Shown here in pieces: positions 8,583 to 18,169 of a DNA stretch of 64,000 nucleotides. Each line of letters opens with the position of its first letter. The first letter of the stretch is position 1. A program made the position numbers and the translations under genes. The notes under the pieces were generated by a model, which saw only the letters and a program-made list of their open reading frames with translations, was not told the DNA's origin and searched no databases. Source of the DNA: Streptomyces sp. NBC_01754 (GTDB lineage Bacteria; Actinomycetota; Actinomycetes; Streptomycetales; Streptomycetaceae). The stretch lies in NCBI RefSeq assembly GCF_035918015.1, contig NZ_CP109132.1, positions 1,364,001-1,428,000 on the forward strand, read 5' to 3'.

Positions 8583-9494
8583 TCAGTACAGGGTGACGCC
8601 GTACGCGCTCAGCGCCTCCTTGACGGGCTGGAAGAAGGTCGTGCCCCCCGTGGTGCAGTTCCCGCTGCCGCCGGAGGTGAGCCCGACGGCCCGGGAGCCG
8701 GAACGGAGCGGGCCGCCGGAGTCACCCGGCTCCGCGCATACGTCGGTGCGGATGAGGCCCCGCACGATGTCCCCGCCGCCGTAGTTGACCGTGGCGCCGA
8801 GGCCGGTGACGGTGCCCGTGTGGACGCCGGTGGTGGATCCGCGGCGGGTGACACGCATGCCCACCGCGGCGTCGGCGGCCCCGGTGATGTCCTGGCCGCC
8901 GACCGCACCCTCCTTGGCGACGAGGTCGTTGGTGTAGCGCACGATGCCGTAGTCGTCGCCGGGGAAGCTGGAACCGCCGGTGACGCCGAGGACGACGGTC
9001 CGCCCGGGGTCCGCGTACCAGGTACCGGCGCCCTCGGTGCAGTGACCGGCCGTCAGGAAATAGGACGCCTCCCCCTTGCGCACGTTGAAGCCGAGGGAGC
9101 ACCGCCAGCCACCGGTGTGGACGGGGTCGCCGCCCGAGACGAGTGTGCGGAGCCTTCCGGGGGTGCGTTCGATGCGCAGGGCGCCCGCCTGGGCCCCCGC
9201 GGTCTGCTTGATCCTTTCGATGTCGGCCTGCGAGACGGTGCTGTCCACGGTGACGACGAGCCGCCCGCCCACCGGGTCGGGGTCCCAGGCGGTACCGGCG
9301 ACGTCGGCGTCGAGCACGGCCTGTCCCGCCGCGAGGAGTTGGTCGGTGCTGTACGTCTCGGCGGTGCCGGCACCGGCCGCGGGCACGGCCTGGGCGGTCA
9401 CGGCGGCGAGGCCGGTGACGACGGCGGCGGTGACGGCGGCCGTCCTGGTGCGTTTCGGGTTCTTTCCGTGGGGGGTGGTGCGCTTGATCCTCAC
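8583..9494 (-). CDS. Secreted trypsin-like serine protease (streptogrisin/alpha-lytic type, S1)
   Basis: 303 aa from GTG 9494 with GGAGG upstream. A basic N-terminus and hydrophobic stretch (residues about 18-40) form a signal peptide ending near AVPAAGA. A short pro-region follows (about 43-118, with [11 protein letters not shown] as in alpha-lytic-protease propeptides). The mature enzyme begins near residue 119. Catalytic residues are visible: His151 in TAGHC, Asp181 in GDDYGIV and Ser259 in GDSGGP. Cysteines flanking the His and Ser regions fit the family's disulfides. It should be exported and self-process. The pro-region is short compared with streptogrisin B/C-type enzymes. No adjacent inhibitor or regulator is seen. 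Confidence 0.9.
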   Translation of the reverse strand: MRIKRTTPHGKNPKRTRTAAVTAAVVTGLAAVTAQAVPAAGAGTAETYSTDQLLAAGQAVLDADVAGTAWDPDPVGGRLVVTVDSTVSQADIERIKQTAGAQAGALRIERTPGRLRTLVSGGDPVHTGGWRCSLGFNVRKGEASYFLTAGHCTEGAGTWYADPGRTVVLGVTGGSSFPGDDYGIVRYTNDLVAKEGAVGGQDITGAADAAVGMRVTRRGSTTGVHTGTVTGLGATVNYGGGDIVRGLIRTDVCAEPGDSGGPLRSGSRAVGLTSGGSGNCTTGGTTFFQPVKEALSAYGVTLY

Positions 9495-9720
9495 TTCTTC
9501 GTTCCTCCCGAGCGGGATCCGGGGTCCGCGGCGAGATGGCCGGACCCGTGAGGCGCGGTCAGGAGGAGCACCCGCACCCCGGGCGCGGACGCCATGACGG
9601 CGCGTGGGGGTGCTCCGTGCTCCTGACGGGCGCTGATCGGGAGTATCGAGGCCGGCCGACGGGCCACACAAGGACGCCTTTTCGGACATCCTGCTCGTAC
9701 GTGGACGGGGCGGGGTATGT

Positions 9721-9749
9721 GGGGCGCCTCCGGTCGCATGAGGCGCCCC
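9721..9749 (-). terminator. Stem-loop after the DUF1684 gene
   Basis: Perfect 10-bp arms (GGGGCGCCTC and its complement) with a 9-nt loop, about 30 bp past the stop of the DUF1684 gene. The interval 9495-9720 upstream of the protease shows no other gene. Confidence 0.6.
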
Positions 9750-9778
9750 GGTCCCACGGGGCGCCCGTGCCGGACGGG

Positions 9779-10585
9779 TCAGGCGTCGAGGCGGTTACGC
9801 TCCCCCGCCGGGACCGCGACCGGCAGGGTGTTGCCCGGCGGCGGGAAGGGGCAGATGAAGTGGTCGGCGAAGGCGCAGGGGGGCAGCAGCGCCCGGTTGA
9901 AGTCGACCACCACCCCGCCCTCCGCGTCCGGGGCCGCCGGGCGCAGGAAACGGAAGCGGTAACTGCTGGTGCCGCTGGTGGCGTCGGCGAAGACGGCCCA
10001 GAGCGAGCCGTCGGGCTCCACCGCCACCCGGAGCGTGTGTGTGGCGCCGTCCAGCGTGAAGGCGATCTCTCCGCCGAGGCCGAGTCCCCGCTCGCGTCCG
10101 TCGGCGTTCTCGACCCGGACGGACCGGCCGGATTCGTACGGGCGGAAGACACCGTCCAGGGACCAGCGCGGGTCGTACGGGGTGGCCTCGACGGTCCGGA
10201 AGGCGTGCCGTGCGGGCGAGGCCGGGTCGAAGTCCCGTACCGCCCAGAGGCCTTCGCGGCGCAGCACGACGAGCCGGCGTTCGCCGCACGCGACCCGCGA
10301 GGTGTCGATGGGACCTCGGTCCGGACCGAGGCGTGCCTCGCCGGCCAGCGGTTTCGTGTCGAGGGTCAGTCCGTCGCCGGGGGCGGCGGTCAGCAGCACC
10401 CTGCCGCCGTCCTCCCGCCATACCCCGGGCACACCCGGGACGCGGCCGTCCGGGTGGTCGGAGAGCCAGTGGGTGCCGGTGAGGGAGAGCGGGCCGTGCG
10501 GTGCCGCCACGGCGACGATGCGCTGCTCGTGCCAGCGCCGCCATTCCGCGGCGCCCTGGCCGTCCTGTTGTGCGTCCGTGCTCAT
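9779..10585 (-). CDS. DUF1684 domain-containing protein
   Basis: 268 aa from ATG 10585, with GGAAGGG 7 nt upstream. The C-terminal block ([16 protein letters not shown], then [12 protein letters not shown]) is the conserved core of DUF1684, a family of unknown function widespread in actinobacteria. The N-terminus ([25 protein letters not shown]) also matches that family. No signal peptide or membrane segment is present, so it is cytoplasmic. It stands alone on the minus strand, 169 bp after the DUF5685 gene. No reaction can be assigned. Confidence 0.85.
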   Translation of the reverse strand: MSTDAQQDGQGAAEWRRWHEQRIVAVAAPHGPLSLTGTHWLSDHPDGRVPGVPGVWREDGGRVLLTAAPGDGLTLDTKPLAGEARLGPDRGPIDTSRVACGERRLVVLRREGLWAVRDFDPASPARHAFRTVEATPYDPRWSLDGVFRPYESGRSVRVENADGRERGLGLGGEIAFTLDGATHTLRVAVEPDGSLWAVFADATSGTSSYRFRFLRPAAPDAEGGVVVDFNRALLPPCAFADHFICPFPPPGNTLPVAVPAGERNRLDA

Positions 10586-10754
10586 GCGGTCAACCCTTCC
10601 ACACCGGCTCGGCCCGCCCGGGGTACGACCTGAGCGTGGTGCCGGTGTACGACGGGGCGTGCGGCGGCGTCCTGGCGCAGTGGGGCACCGGCGTGTACGC
10701 GATCGTGGGGGTGCTGGTCCCGCCGCCCGGGGCCGGGGAGCCCGCGGGACGGGC

Positions 10755-11972
10755 TCAGCAGTCGCAGCCGGCGCAGCACTTGCCGCAGCAGTCGCACCCC
10801 TTGCAGCAGTCGCCGCAGCAGTCGCACCCCTCGCAGCAGCCCTCGCAGCAGTCGCCGTTGCGGCAGAGCCCCTCGTGCGGCTGCCCGCTCCACGGGCCGT
10901 GGAAGGTGCGGGCGCAGCACAACTGGCAGGTGCAGGCGAGTCCGGCCCAGACCAGGCAGCCGGCGACGAGGCCGCGTCGGTTGCGGGGCGGCTCGGGCGG
11001 GAGCGGGGGCCCGGAGGGACCGCCCGGGGCCGGCGCGTACGGGTTGCCGGGCGGCGGGCCGAAGTCACCGGCCGGCCGCGTCCCCTGCCGGTGGCCGTCC
11101 TGCCCGTGCGCGCACGCGGTCGAGCCGAACGCCCGGTCCACCGAGCGCCGCAGTTCGTGCACCAGCAGCACATGGGCCAGCGTGCCGTCGGTGAACTCCG
11201 CGTCCGCCAGCGCGAGGCGCACCCCGTGCAGCGCGTCGTCGCAGAGCCGGCGCGCCTCGCCGAGCGGGGTGCCGGTCGCGGTGAGCGGGTTCCAGGCACC
11301 CGACGCGGCGTCAGCTCCCTGGTCCTCCACCGCGTCCAGCAGATGCGCGAGCCGCCCGAAGAGCCGGCCGGCCTCGGCGAGCGGCCCGGCGTTCCCCGGC
11401 CTGCCGGCGAGTACGGCGGTGTGCGCGAAGGCCGCGGCGGTCGCCGTCTCGGTGGGTTCGGTGACCGTCAGGAGGCGGGTGCCGGGGCCGGCGAGCGACT
11501 CGACGCCGGTCTGCCGGTCGACGGCGTCGACCAGGACCGCGGTGTCGAAGCCGAGATCGGCCCCCGTACGCGCACCGGCTCTGTCCCACCCGGCGGCGAC
11601 CCGGCGGGCGGCGGCGGCCACCGGGCGCCGCTTCAACAGCCCGTCCCGGTCCGCCACGTGGTCGCGCACCTTCGCCGAGGCCAGCACCAGCGAGACGGCG
11701 GCCGCGAGCCGGGCCCCCTCACCGCGGGCGACGGGCGCGGTGCGCATCGAGCGCAGCGGGCAGGGGCCCGCAGTGCGCCTCCCCTCGGCGGTACGTCCGA
11801 CCTGAGCCTCCGTCAGGACCGAGACGATCAGACCGTCGTAGTTCGTGGCGATCCGGGCGAACTGCCCGTGGTCGGCGCGGAGCGCGAGGCAGAGCCCACA
11901 GAGGTGGGCCATCCATTCCACCTTGAGCCCCTCGGACAGCCGATGGGCGCAGGGCCTCACTATTCCGAACAC
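10755..11972 (-). CDS. DUF5685 family protein with a cysteine-rich tail
   Basis: 405 aa from GTG 11972 (MFGIVRPCAHRL), with GGGGGA upstream. The N-terminal CAHRL...HLCGLCLALR arrangement has three to four Cys/His that could bind metal. The middle is helical and Ala-rich. After a Pro/Gly-rich linker (about 310-345) comes a short hydrophobic Cys-containing segment (LVAGCLVWAGLACTCQLCC). The last 33 residues contain 16 cysteines in a near 10-residue period (CDCCGDCCKG, CDCCGKCCAG). Known members are of unknown function. The tail suggests metal binding or a cysteine cage, which is inference. The divergent region to the sepF-like gene (11973-12284) is locally AT-rich and likely holds both promoters. 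Confidence 0.85.
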   Translation of the reverse strand: MFGIVRPCAHRLSEGLKVEWMAHLCGLCLALRADHGQFARIATNYDGLIVSVLTEAQVGRTAEGRRTAGPCPLRSMRTAPVARGEGARLAAAVSLVLASAKVRDHVADRDGLLKRRPVAAAARRVAAGWDRAGARTGADLGFDTAVLVDAVDRQTGVESLAGPGTRLLTVTEPTETATAAAFAHTAVLAGRPGNAGPLAEAGRLFGRLAHLLDAVEDQGADAASGAWNPLTATGTPLGEARRLCDDALHGVRLALADAEFTDGTLAHVLLVHELRRSVDRAFGSTACAHGQDGHRQGTRPAGDFGPPPGNPYAPAPGGPSGPPLPPEPPRNRRGLVAGCLVWAGLACTCQLCCARTFHGPWSGQPHEGLCRNGDCCEGCCEGCDCCGDCCKGCDCCGKCCAGCDC

Positions 11973-12284
11973 GACCGTCCCCCGTACGCCGTTCCCCCGC
12001 ATTGCGGCGCGCCCGCGCGGGCACACGGCGTGCATCGTATCGAGTGACCCGTTCACCCGTACGTCCCCCATGTCACCCGTACGGACTGGAGCATCATATT
12101 TTCTTTCCGCAAGGCGCCTTATATGGGTGGAAACCTGACGAACCGCCACATGATCTGCACCAGTACCGTCACGAATACCCCCTGCGCCGACCATCCCCTT
12201 GGCGCACGATCCGCATCATGCACGACCATAGGGATAGGAAAGAGATGCGGAACACCACAGAACCGCGGTGAGAGGAGGCGTCCA

Positions 12285-12725
12285 ATGGGATCGGTGCGCA
12301 AGGCGAGTGCCTGGCTGGGCCTCGTGGAGGACAACGACGAGCGGTACTACGACGACGGGTACTCCGAAGAGGCGGACACCGGCACCAACCAGGCGTGGGT
12401 GACCGACCCGCGCGTGCAGGTCGCCTCCGAGGGGGCGCAGGACACGGGCCGGCGGATCGCCACCGTCGCCCCGGACAGCTTCCGCGACGCGCGCGCCATC
12501 GGCGAGCTCTTCCGGGACGGCGTACCGGTGATCGTCAACCTCACGGCCATGGACCCCACCGACGCCAAGCGCGTCGTGGACTTCGCCGCGGGGCTGACCT
12601 TCGGGCTGCGCGGTTCGATCGAGCGGGTGGCGACCCGGGTCTTCCTGCTGACCCCCGCCCACACCCAGGTGGTGAACGGCGAAGCCGCCGGCCGGCCCGC
12701 CGACGGCTTCTTCAACCAGAGCTGA
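12285..12725 (+). CDS. sflA: SepF-like cell-division protein (probably SflA-type paralogue)
   Basis: 146 aa from ATG 12285, preceded by GAGGAGG. The N-terminus [16 protein letters not shown] resembles the membrane-targeting amphipathic helix of SepF. The C-terminal domain (about 60-135) has the SepF pattern [25 protein letters not shown] in pieces and ends with TRVFLLTP. SepF anchors and aligns FtsZ at the membrane. Streptomyces carry SepF plus two paralogues, SflA and SflB, that affect tip growth. The surrounding gene set (acyl-CoA dehydrogenase, later cmk/der, ald, pyrG, recN) is the neighbourhood I recall for SflA, which is why I use that symbol. It is not next to ftsZ, which argues against the main SepF. 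Confidence 0.78.
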   Translation: MGSVRKASAWLGLVEDNDERYYDDGYSEEADTGTNQAWVTDPRVQVASEGAQDTGRRIATVAPDSFRDARAIGELFRDGVPVIVNLTAMDPTDAKRVVDFAAGLTFGLRGSIERVATRVFLLTPAHTQVVNGEAAGRPADGFFNQS

Positions 12726-12756
12726 GCAGGGCGCTCGCCTCAGGCCTCCCGCGCCC

Positions 12757-13965
12757 CTAGCGGAAGGCGTCGAGGCCGGTGAGCGCCTTGCCCAGCACCA
12801 GCTGGTGCATCTCCACGGTTCCCTCGTAGGTGAGCACCGACTCCAGGTTCGTCGCGTGGCGCATCACCGGGTACTCCAGCGAGATGCCGTTGGCCCCGAG
12901 GATCGTGCGCGAGGTGCGGCAGATCTCGATCGCCTCCCGCACGTTGTTGAGCTTCCCGAAACTGACCTGCTCCGGACGGAGCCTGCCCGCGTCCAGCCGC
13001 CGGCCCAGGTGATGGGCGAGCAGGATGCCCTTGTGGAGTTCCACGGCCATGTCCGCGAGCTTGGCCTGGGTGAGCTGGAAGCCGCCGATCGGCCTGCCGA
13101 ACTGCTCCCGCGTCCGCGCGTAGTCCACGGCCGCCTCGAAGCTCGCGCGCGCCGCGCCCATGGAACCCCAGACGATGCCGTAGCGGGCGTGGTTGAGACA
13201 GCTGAGCGGTCCGCGCAGACCGGTGGCCTGCGGCAGGACGGCGTCGGCGGGCAGCCGTACACCGTCCAGGACCAGCTCACTGGTGACCGAGGCGCGCAGC
13301 GACCACTTGTGCCTGATCTCCGGCGCGCAGAAGCCCGGGGTGTCGGTCGGTACGACGAAGCCGCGGATGCCCGAGCCGTCCGCCGTCTCACCGGTCTGCG
13401 CCCAGACGACGGCGACCCCGGCGACCGAACCGTTGGTGATCCACGTCTTACGGCCGGTCAGCACCCAGTCCGCACCGTCCCGCACGGCGTGGGTGCGCAT
13501 CCCGGCCGGATCCGACCCGTGGTCCGGCTCGGTGAGGCCGAAGCAGCCGATGATCTCCCCGGCCGCCATACCGGGCAGCCAGCGCCGCCTCTGCTCCTCG
13601 GAGCCGAAGCGGTGGATGGCGTACATGGCGAGCGAGCCCTGCACCGAGACCAGGGAGCGGATCCCCGAGTCGGCGGCCTCCAGTTCCAGACAGGCCAGGC
13701 CGTACTGCACGGCGCTCGCGCCTGCGCAGCCGTATCCCTGGAGCGACATGCCGAGTGCGCCGAGCGCGCCGAGTTCGCGGGCGAGGTCACGGATGCCGGG
13801 GAGCTCGCCCTGTTCGTACCACTGGGCGATGTGCGGCAGGATGCGGCCGGTGGCCCAGGTGCGCACGGTGTCGCGGATCGCGAGGTCCTCCGGGTCGAGG
13901 AGGTCGTCGACGCCGAGGGGGTCGGCCGGGTCGAACGGGGGGAGTTTCGACGGCTTCGCGGACAA
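12757..13965 (-). CDS. Acyl-CoA dehydrogenase (glutaryl-CoA dehydrogenase-like)
   Basis: 402 aa from TTG 13965, chosen because GGAGG lies 5 nt upstream; a frame to 13995 is open but has no better site. FAD-dependent acyl-CoA dehydrogenase in three domains: N-terminal helices to about 130, the beta domain with GCFGLTEPDHGSDPAGM and WITNGSVAGVAVVWA, and the C-terminal helical domain with RTREQFGRPIGGFQLTQ. The catalytic glutamate is in LTYEGT near the C-terminus, the position used by glutaryl- and medium/short-chain enzymes. ILGANGISLEYPVMRH resembles glutaryl-CoA dehydrogenases. The substrate cannot be fixed from sequence, and no electron-transfer flavoprotein genes are adjacent. Confidence 0.88.
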   Translation of the reverse strand: MSAKPSKLPPFDPADPLGVDDLLDPEDLAIRDTVRTWATGRILPHIAQWYEQGELPGIRDLARELGALGALGMSLQGYGCAGASAVQYGLACLELEAADSGIRSLVSVQGSLAMYAIHRFGSEEQRRRWLPGMAAGEIIGCFGLTEPDHGSDPAGMRTHAVRDGADWVLTGRKTWITNGSVAGVAVVWAQTGETADGSGIRGFVVPTDTPGFCAPEIRHKWSLRASVTSELVLDGVRLPADAVLPQATGLRGPLSCLNHARYGIVWGSMGAARASFEAAVDYARTREQFGRPIGGFQLTQAKLADMAVELHKGILLAHHLGRRLDAGRLRPEQVSFGKLNNVREAIEICRTSRTILGANGISLEYPVMRHATNLESVLTYEGTVEMHQLVLGKALTGLDAFR

Positions 13966-14037
13966 GGGGGCCTCCGGCGGCTCGCACGGTACCAAAAACT
14001 AGCAGTGGTAGTCATCGCGTCGTGCAGACGTTACGGC

Positions 14038-15777
14038 TCAGCGTCCCACCCGTCCAGAGCCGGTCGCCTCCACGACCTCGCGCCGCCCCGGTGCCCGGTG
14101 GCGGTGCCCGGACGCGCCCTGCGACGGGAGCGTCCGGGCTTCCGGGTGCGGCCGGACCGGATCGGCCGCACGGAAGGGGTTCTGCTCCGGGACGGCCGGC
14201 GGCTCGGTGGCCGTCCCGGACTCCCCCGCCTCCGGGCCGCACTCCATGGCACGCGGCAGCCGGAGCGCGGCGAACGCTCCCAGCAGCAGCAGGCCCGCGC
14301 TGACCAGCAGCGTCACATGCAGCCCGTCGACGAAGGCGTGCCGGGCGGTGGTGCGCAGCACGTGCCCCGCGGGGCCGCCGAGCTGCCCGGCCACCTGGTA
14401 GGCCTCGCCGAGCGAGCGGGCGGCGGCCGACCCCGCGGCGGCGGGGACGCCTTCCTCGTGGAGCCGGGAGAGGCCGGGGGCGTAGGCCGCGTTCATGACA
14501 CTGCCGAGCAGGGCGATCCCCATACCGGCGCCCAGCTGGTAGGAGGTCTCACCGATCGCGGCCGCCCCTCCCGCCTGTTCCGCGGGTGCCTCGCTCAGCA
14601 TCGATTCGTAGGCCCCGAAGAGCGTGGACTGGAGTCCGAAGCCGAGCAGCACGAACCCGGCGGTGAGCAGTACGGGCCGGTCGTGCTGGCCCATCAGGGT
14701 CAGCAGGAGCACCGAGCCGGCGGTGAGCACGAAGCCCCAGCCGACCATGCGGCGCGGACCGACGCGGCGCAGTGTGTACGAGCCGGTCGCGCCGGCCGCC
14801 ATGGCGGCGAAGGTCAGGGGGAGCAGCCGCAGACCGGTTTCCAGCGGGCTGAGGTCCAGGACCAGTTGCAGGTACTGGACGGCGATCAGCTCCAGGCCGA
14901 CCAGGGCCAGCATGGCCAGGACGATGCAGCCGACGGCGGTGGTGAAGGCGGGCCGGGAGAACATCGCGATGTCGATCAGCGGATGGGTGCGGCGCCGCTG
15001 CCTGCGGACGAAGAGGACGAGGAGCGCGGCGCCCGCCAGCAGCGGGACCAGCGCGGCGGCGTCCGGCACCGGCCCCCCGCCGCCCAGGCGCTTTATCCCG
15101 AGGACGACGCCGAGCACCCCGGCCGCGGCCGTCAGCGCGCCGAGCACGTCCCAGGGCCCGTCGTCGCCTCCGCGTGATTCGGGCAGCAGCCAGCGTCCGG
15201 CCGGCAGGACCACGGCCATCAGCGGGACGTTGATCAGGAAGACCGAACCCCACCAGAAGTGCTCCACGAGGAAGCCGCCGACGACCGGGCCGGTGGCGGC
15301 CCCCACCGCGGCGACCGCGGTCCACACCCCGATGGCCAGGGCGCGCTCACGACGGTCGGGGAAGACCTGGCGGAGGATCGAGAGCGTCGCGGGCATGATC
15401 ATCGCGCCGCCGACACCGAGGAGGGCGCGCGCCGCGATCAGGACGGTGGGGGTGTCGGCCGTGGCGGCGAGCGCGGAGGCGGCGCCGAAGAGCGCGTAGC
15501 CGCACAGCAGGACGCGCCGCCGCCCGATCCGGTCACCGAGCGTGCCGAACAGGATGAGCAGCGAGGCGCAGACCAGCGGGTAGGCGTCCACGATCCACAG
15601 CAGGCCCGCGGCGCTCGGCCGCAGGTCCTCGGTGACGGCCGGGACCGCGACGTGCAGCACGGTCGCGTCGAGGGCGACCAGCAGCAGACTGAGGCAGAGG
15701 ACGACCAGGACGACCCACCGGTTGCCTCCACCGGCCGCTCCGCGCAGCCGTGTCACAGCCGTGGACGTCCCCGTCAT
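14038..15777 (-). CDS. MFS drug-efflux transporter, DHA2 (14-TMS) family
   Basis: 579 aa from ATG 15777 with GGGAGGAA upstream. About fourteen hydrophobic helices run from residue 20 to 500, followed by a hydrophilic tail. Family motifs are present: LDATVLHVAVPAV in TM1 (motif D1), GDRIGRRRVLL after TM2 (motif A) and GPVVGGFLVEHFWW in TM5 (motif C, typical of antiporters). Closest to the SmvA/QacA-like drug:proton antiporters. Located in the cytoplasmic membrane, it probably exports a hydrophobic or cationic toxic compound. No TetR regulator is adjacent. The polar tail of about 75 residues (PEARTLPSQGASGHRHR) is an unusual extension. Confidence 0.9.
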   Translation of the reverse strand: MTGTSTAVTRLRGAAGGGNRWVVLVVLCLSLLLVALDATVLHVAVPAVTEDLRPSAAGLLWIVDAYPLVCASLLILFGTLGDRIGRRRVLLCGYALFGAASALAATADTPTVLIAARALLGVGGAMIMPATLSILRQVFPDRRERALAIGVWTAVAAVGAATGPVVGGFLVEHFWWGSVFLINVPLMAVVLPAGRWLLPESRGGDDGPWDVLGALTAAAGVLGVVLGIKRLGGGGPVPDAAALVPLLAGAALLVLFVRRQRRRTHPLIDIAMFSRPAFTTAVGCIVLAMLALVGLELIAVQYLQLVLDLSPLETGLRLLPLTFAAMAAGATGSYTLRRVGPRRMVGWGFVLTAGSVLLLTLMGQHDRPVLLTAGFVLLGFGLQSTLFGAYESMLSEAPAEQAGGAAAIGETSYQLGAGMGIALLGSVMNAAYAPGLSRLHEEGVPAAAGSAAARSLGEAYQVAGQLGGPAGHVLRTTARHAFVDGLHVTLLVSAGLLLLGAFAALRLPRAMECGPEAGESGTATEPPAVPEQNPFRAADPVRPHPEARTLPSQGASGHRHRAPGRREVVEATGSGRVGR

Positions 15778-16279
15778 GTGCGTTCCTCCCGCAGTGTGTC
15801 CCTCGCGCTCGGCGGACCTCCCGGGCACCTGCTCACGGCGTCCCCAGGCCCGGCATCGACGGGCGAGTGAGCCGTCAGCGTACGCGAGTGCCCTCCGGTC
15901 ACACGTGGCCCATCTCATACCGCCGCCCGCCCCGGAGTGTGCCGTACCCCTCGCGCGCCCCCGCGGCGGGGGCCCGCCACCTGCCGGTGCCGCCGGCGTA
16001 CGAGCGGTGCGTCCGGCGCTCTCCGCGAGCGCGCTCGGGCGGCCGGCCGGAGACCGCCGGCGAATGACGGGGCACTTCCGGCGACCCCGTCGGGCCATTT
16101 ATCGAATATCAAACATTTCTGCGATTCAAAGGCGCCGGACGAATATCCCGCGCGCCTGGAGGCCATTCTCCGGACCACGCGGAATAGACGCCGCCCTGAG
16201 ACAAAGTCCACATCACATCGTCATCACAAAGAGGCGGGATGGACCAGACCACACACTCACTCGCTGTAACGTCCTTTGC
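15778..16279. promoter_or_regulatory. Divergent intergenic region, exporter / PAP2 phosphatase
   Basis: 502 bp between diverging genes. 16090-16270 is strikingly AT-richer than its flanks and probably carries the promoter of the PAP2 gene. No gene or clear operator palindrome was found. Confidence 0.35.
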
Positions 16280-17374
16280 GTGCGTACCGACATCTTTGCC
16301 CGTCTGGACCGGGAGCCGGAACCGCCGAAGATAGAGATCCCGCGGATGAGCCGTCACCGCATCGCTCTCTTCGGCGGGACTTTGGTGTTCTATCTCGCCA
16401 TCGTCGTCGCCGTGCTCGTCTCGTCCTGGCTGGTGGCCCTCGACTGGAAGGTCATGCTCTTCCGGCCGTACCAGCAGTGGCCCGAGCTCCACGCCTTCCT
16501 CGACTACTACGTCGTGCTCGGCCAGCGCGGCCCCACGGCCGTGATGGTCGCCGCCTGGCTCGGCTGGCGCTCCTGGCGGCAGCACACACTGCGCCCCCTG
16601 CTCACCCTGGGGACCTCGCTCCTGCTGCTCAACGTGTCGGTGGGCGCGGTCAAGCTGGGCCTCGGGCGGCTCGGGCCGCACTACGCCACGCAGATCGGCT
16701 CCGCCGAGCTGTTCGCGGGCGGCGATATATTTCCTTCGGGTCACACCGCGAACGCCGTCGTGACCTGGGGAATCCTCGCCTATCTGGCCACCACGCCACG
16801 CGCCCGGCGCTATCTGTCGGCCGTCTCCGCGGCCGTCTCGCTGGGCGTGGGCCTCACCACCGTCTACATCGGCACCCACTGGCTCAGCGACGTCCTGCTG
16901 GGCTGGGCGGCCGGCCTGCTGATCCTGCTGGCCCTCCCCTGGTTCGAGCCGCTCATCACCCGCGCCGAGATCTGGATCCTCTCGGTACGGGAGTCGTGGC
17001 GTGCCCGGCGCAGGCTCCGCGGGGCCGGCGAGGGCGTCCCCGGGGATCCGGTGCCGGTCCTGCTGCCGCACGTCCTGGGGGTCGCGGGCGACGGGAGCGG
17101 CGCGTGCGCCGAGGAGACCGGCGGCCCGGCCGGCGCGCGGGGCCCCGACGGGCCGGGGGAACCCGGGAGCGCGCCCGGCCCCACCACCGAGCCCCCGGGA
17201 GCGGCGCCTCCCCCTGGTACGGCGGGCCGCTCGCGGGCCCTCTCCGCCCACTCCGTCCGCTCGGAACGGACACCGCTCAGCCCGGCCGGCTCCTGTCGCC
17301 CGCCACACGCGGACCGCACGCCCCGGGGCGCCGCGGCAGCCCGCCCGGTGGCCGGCGGACCGGTCGCCCCCTGA
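16280..17374 (+). CDS. PAP2-family membrane phosphatase
   Basis: 364 aa from GTG 16280 (ATG 16346 is the alternative; neither has a good ribosome site, so leaderless translation is possible). About six hydrophobic helices lie between residues 25 and 220. PAP2 motifs: KLGLGRLGPH (motif 1, where the usual Arg-Pro is Arg-Leu-Gly-Pro), FPSGHTANAV (motif 2) and YIGTHWLSDVLLG (motif 3, with the nucleophilic His and following Asp). Such enzymes dephosphorylate undecaprenyl pyrophosphate or lipid phosphates at the outer membrane face. The last 130 residues are a Pro/Gly/Ser-rich disordered tail. Substrate unassigned. Confidence 0.87.
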   Translation: MRTDIFARLDREPEPPKIEIPRMSRHRIALFGGTLVFYLAIVVAVLVSSWLVALDWKVMLFRPYQQWPELHAFLDYYVVLGQRGPTAVMVAAWLGWRSWRQHTLRPLLTLGTSLLLLNVSVGAVKLGLGRLGPHYATQIGSAELFAGGDIFPSGHTANAVVTWGILAYLATTPRARRYLSAVSAAVSLGVGLTTVYIGTHWLSDVLLGWAAGLLILLALPWFEPLITRAEIWILSVRESWRARRRLRGAGEGVPGDPVPVLLPHVLGVAGDGSGACAEETGGPAGARGPDGPGEPGSAPGPTTEPPGAAPPPGTAGRSRALSAHSVRSERTPLSPAGSCRPPHADRTPRGAAAARPVAGGPVAP

Positions 17375-17386
17375 CCCGGCGACCGT

Positions 17387-17436
17387 CGCATACGCCTGCG
17401 AGCCCCGGCCGAAGCCGGGGCCCGCGGGCGTACGCG
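17387..17436. terminator. Long bidirectional terminator between PAP2 and I78 genes
   Basis: 23-nt arms closed by a CGAA tetraloop; three mismatches in the arms read as G-U pairs. It sits between the convergent stops at 17374 and 17446. Confidence 0.75.
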
Positions 17437-17445
17437 ACCGTCGTG

Positions 17446-17661
17446 TCAGCCGACCCAGCAGCGGGTCACGGACGAGTCGGCGACCTCGAAGTTGATCCGG
17501 CCGACACGGAACTCCATCGTGACCACCGTGCCGGGCGCCAGGGCCCGGACCGTGGTCCAGCCACGCTCTCTGGCCCGCTGTTCGGCGGTCCCGGCGTCGA
17601 GGCCGACGTACGACTCGGGGGCGTCGTCCGGCTGGGCGGGAGGAGTCGGTAGAGATGCCAT
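17446..17661 (-). CDS. Peptidase inhibitor I78-like small protein
   Basis: 71 aa from ATG 17661, with GAGG just upstream. The core resembles potato-inhibitor-I-like/I78 proteins: YVGLDAGTAEQRARERGW, then VTMEFRVGRINFEV and the C-terminal TRCWVG. The Gly/Leu...Ala/Glu helix followed by Arg-x-Asn in a strand is the family pattern. I78 members inhibit serine proteases; this one lacks a signal peptide, so it would act inside the cell, or the annotation reflects the fold only. It is unlinked to the S1 protease at 8583. 17662-18169 (508 bp) shows no convincing gene. Confidence 0.75.
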   Translation of the reverse strand: MASLPTPPAQPDDAPESYVGLDAGTAEQRARERGWTTVRALAPGTVVTMEFRVGRINFEVADSSVTRCWVG

Positions 17662-18169
17662 ACCCCTCACCGTAGGCGGCGGCGCACCGGGGCGGAAGCG
17701 GGGCCGGCCCGGGTGCGCCCCCGCATACCGAGGTACCCGGGCGGTCACGCTTGTGTCACAGGATCCCCACACCTGATCCCGCGGTGCGGCTTCACCCGAA
17801 CGGGCAGTTGTGCCGTCCCGTAAATGAATTGCCCGGTCCCCCGGGAAATACCTCCCGGGCACTTGCGGAGCGAAAGGGGCACCGGGCGCACTCTCCCCCG
17901 CATTCCTCGGCCCGCGTCAAATTGATGCCGAGAGACTCGCCGCCCGGAATTCACACCGCCTTTATACGGACGGGGCCGGCACTTCCCCCCGGTCCCCGCC
18001 GGTCCGCCACCGGGGGCCCCGGCGGGGACGGCGCCGCCCCGGCGCACTATCCGGAATCGAACGATCCGGGCGAGGCGCGGTACGGCGTCGCGGCGCGACA
18101 CCGGGAACGGTCGCGGGCGGCGGCCGGGGCGCCCCGGGGGACGCGGGCCGCCGCGACGCCGTCGAGGGA

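Noticed and set aside
10770..10860. CRISPR or non-coding repeat in the CAGCAGTCG-rich stretch
   Set aside because: It is codon repetition for the cysteine tail of the DUF5685 protein, in frame and ending at its stop.
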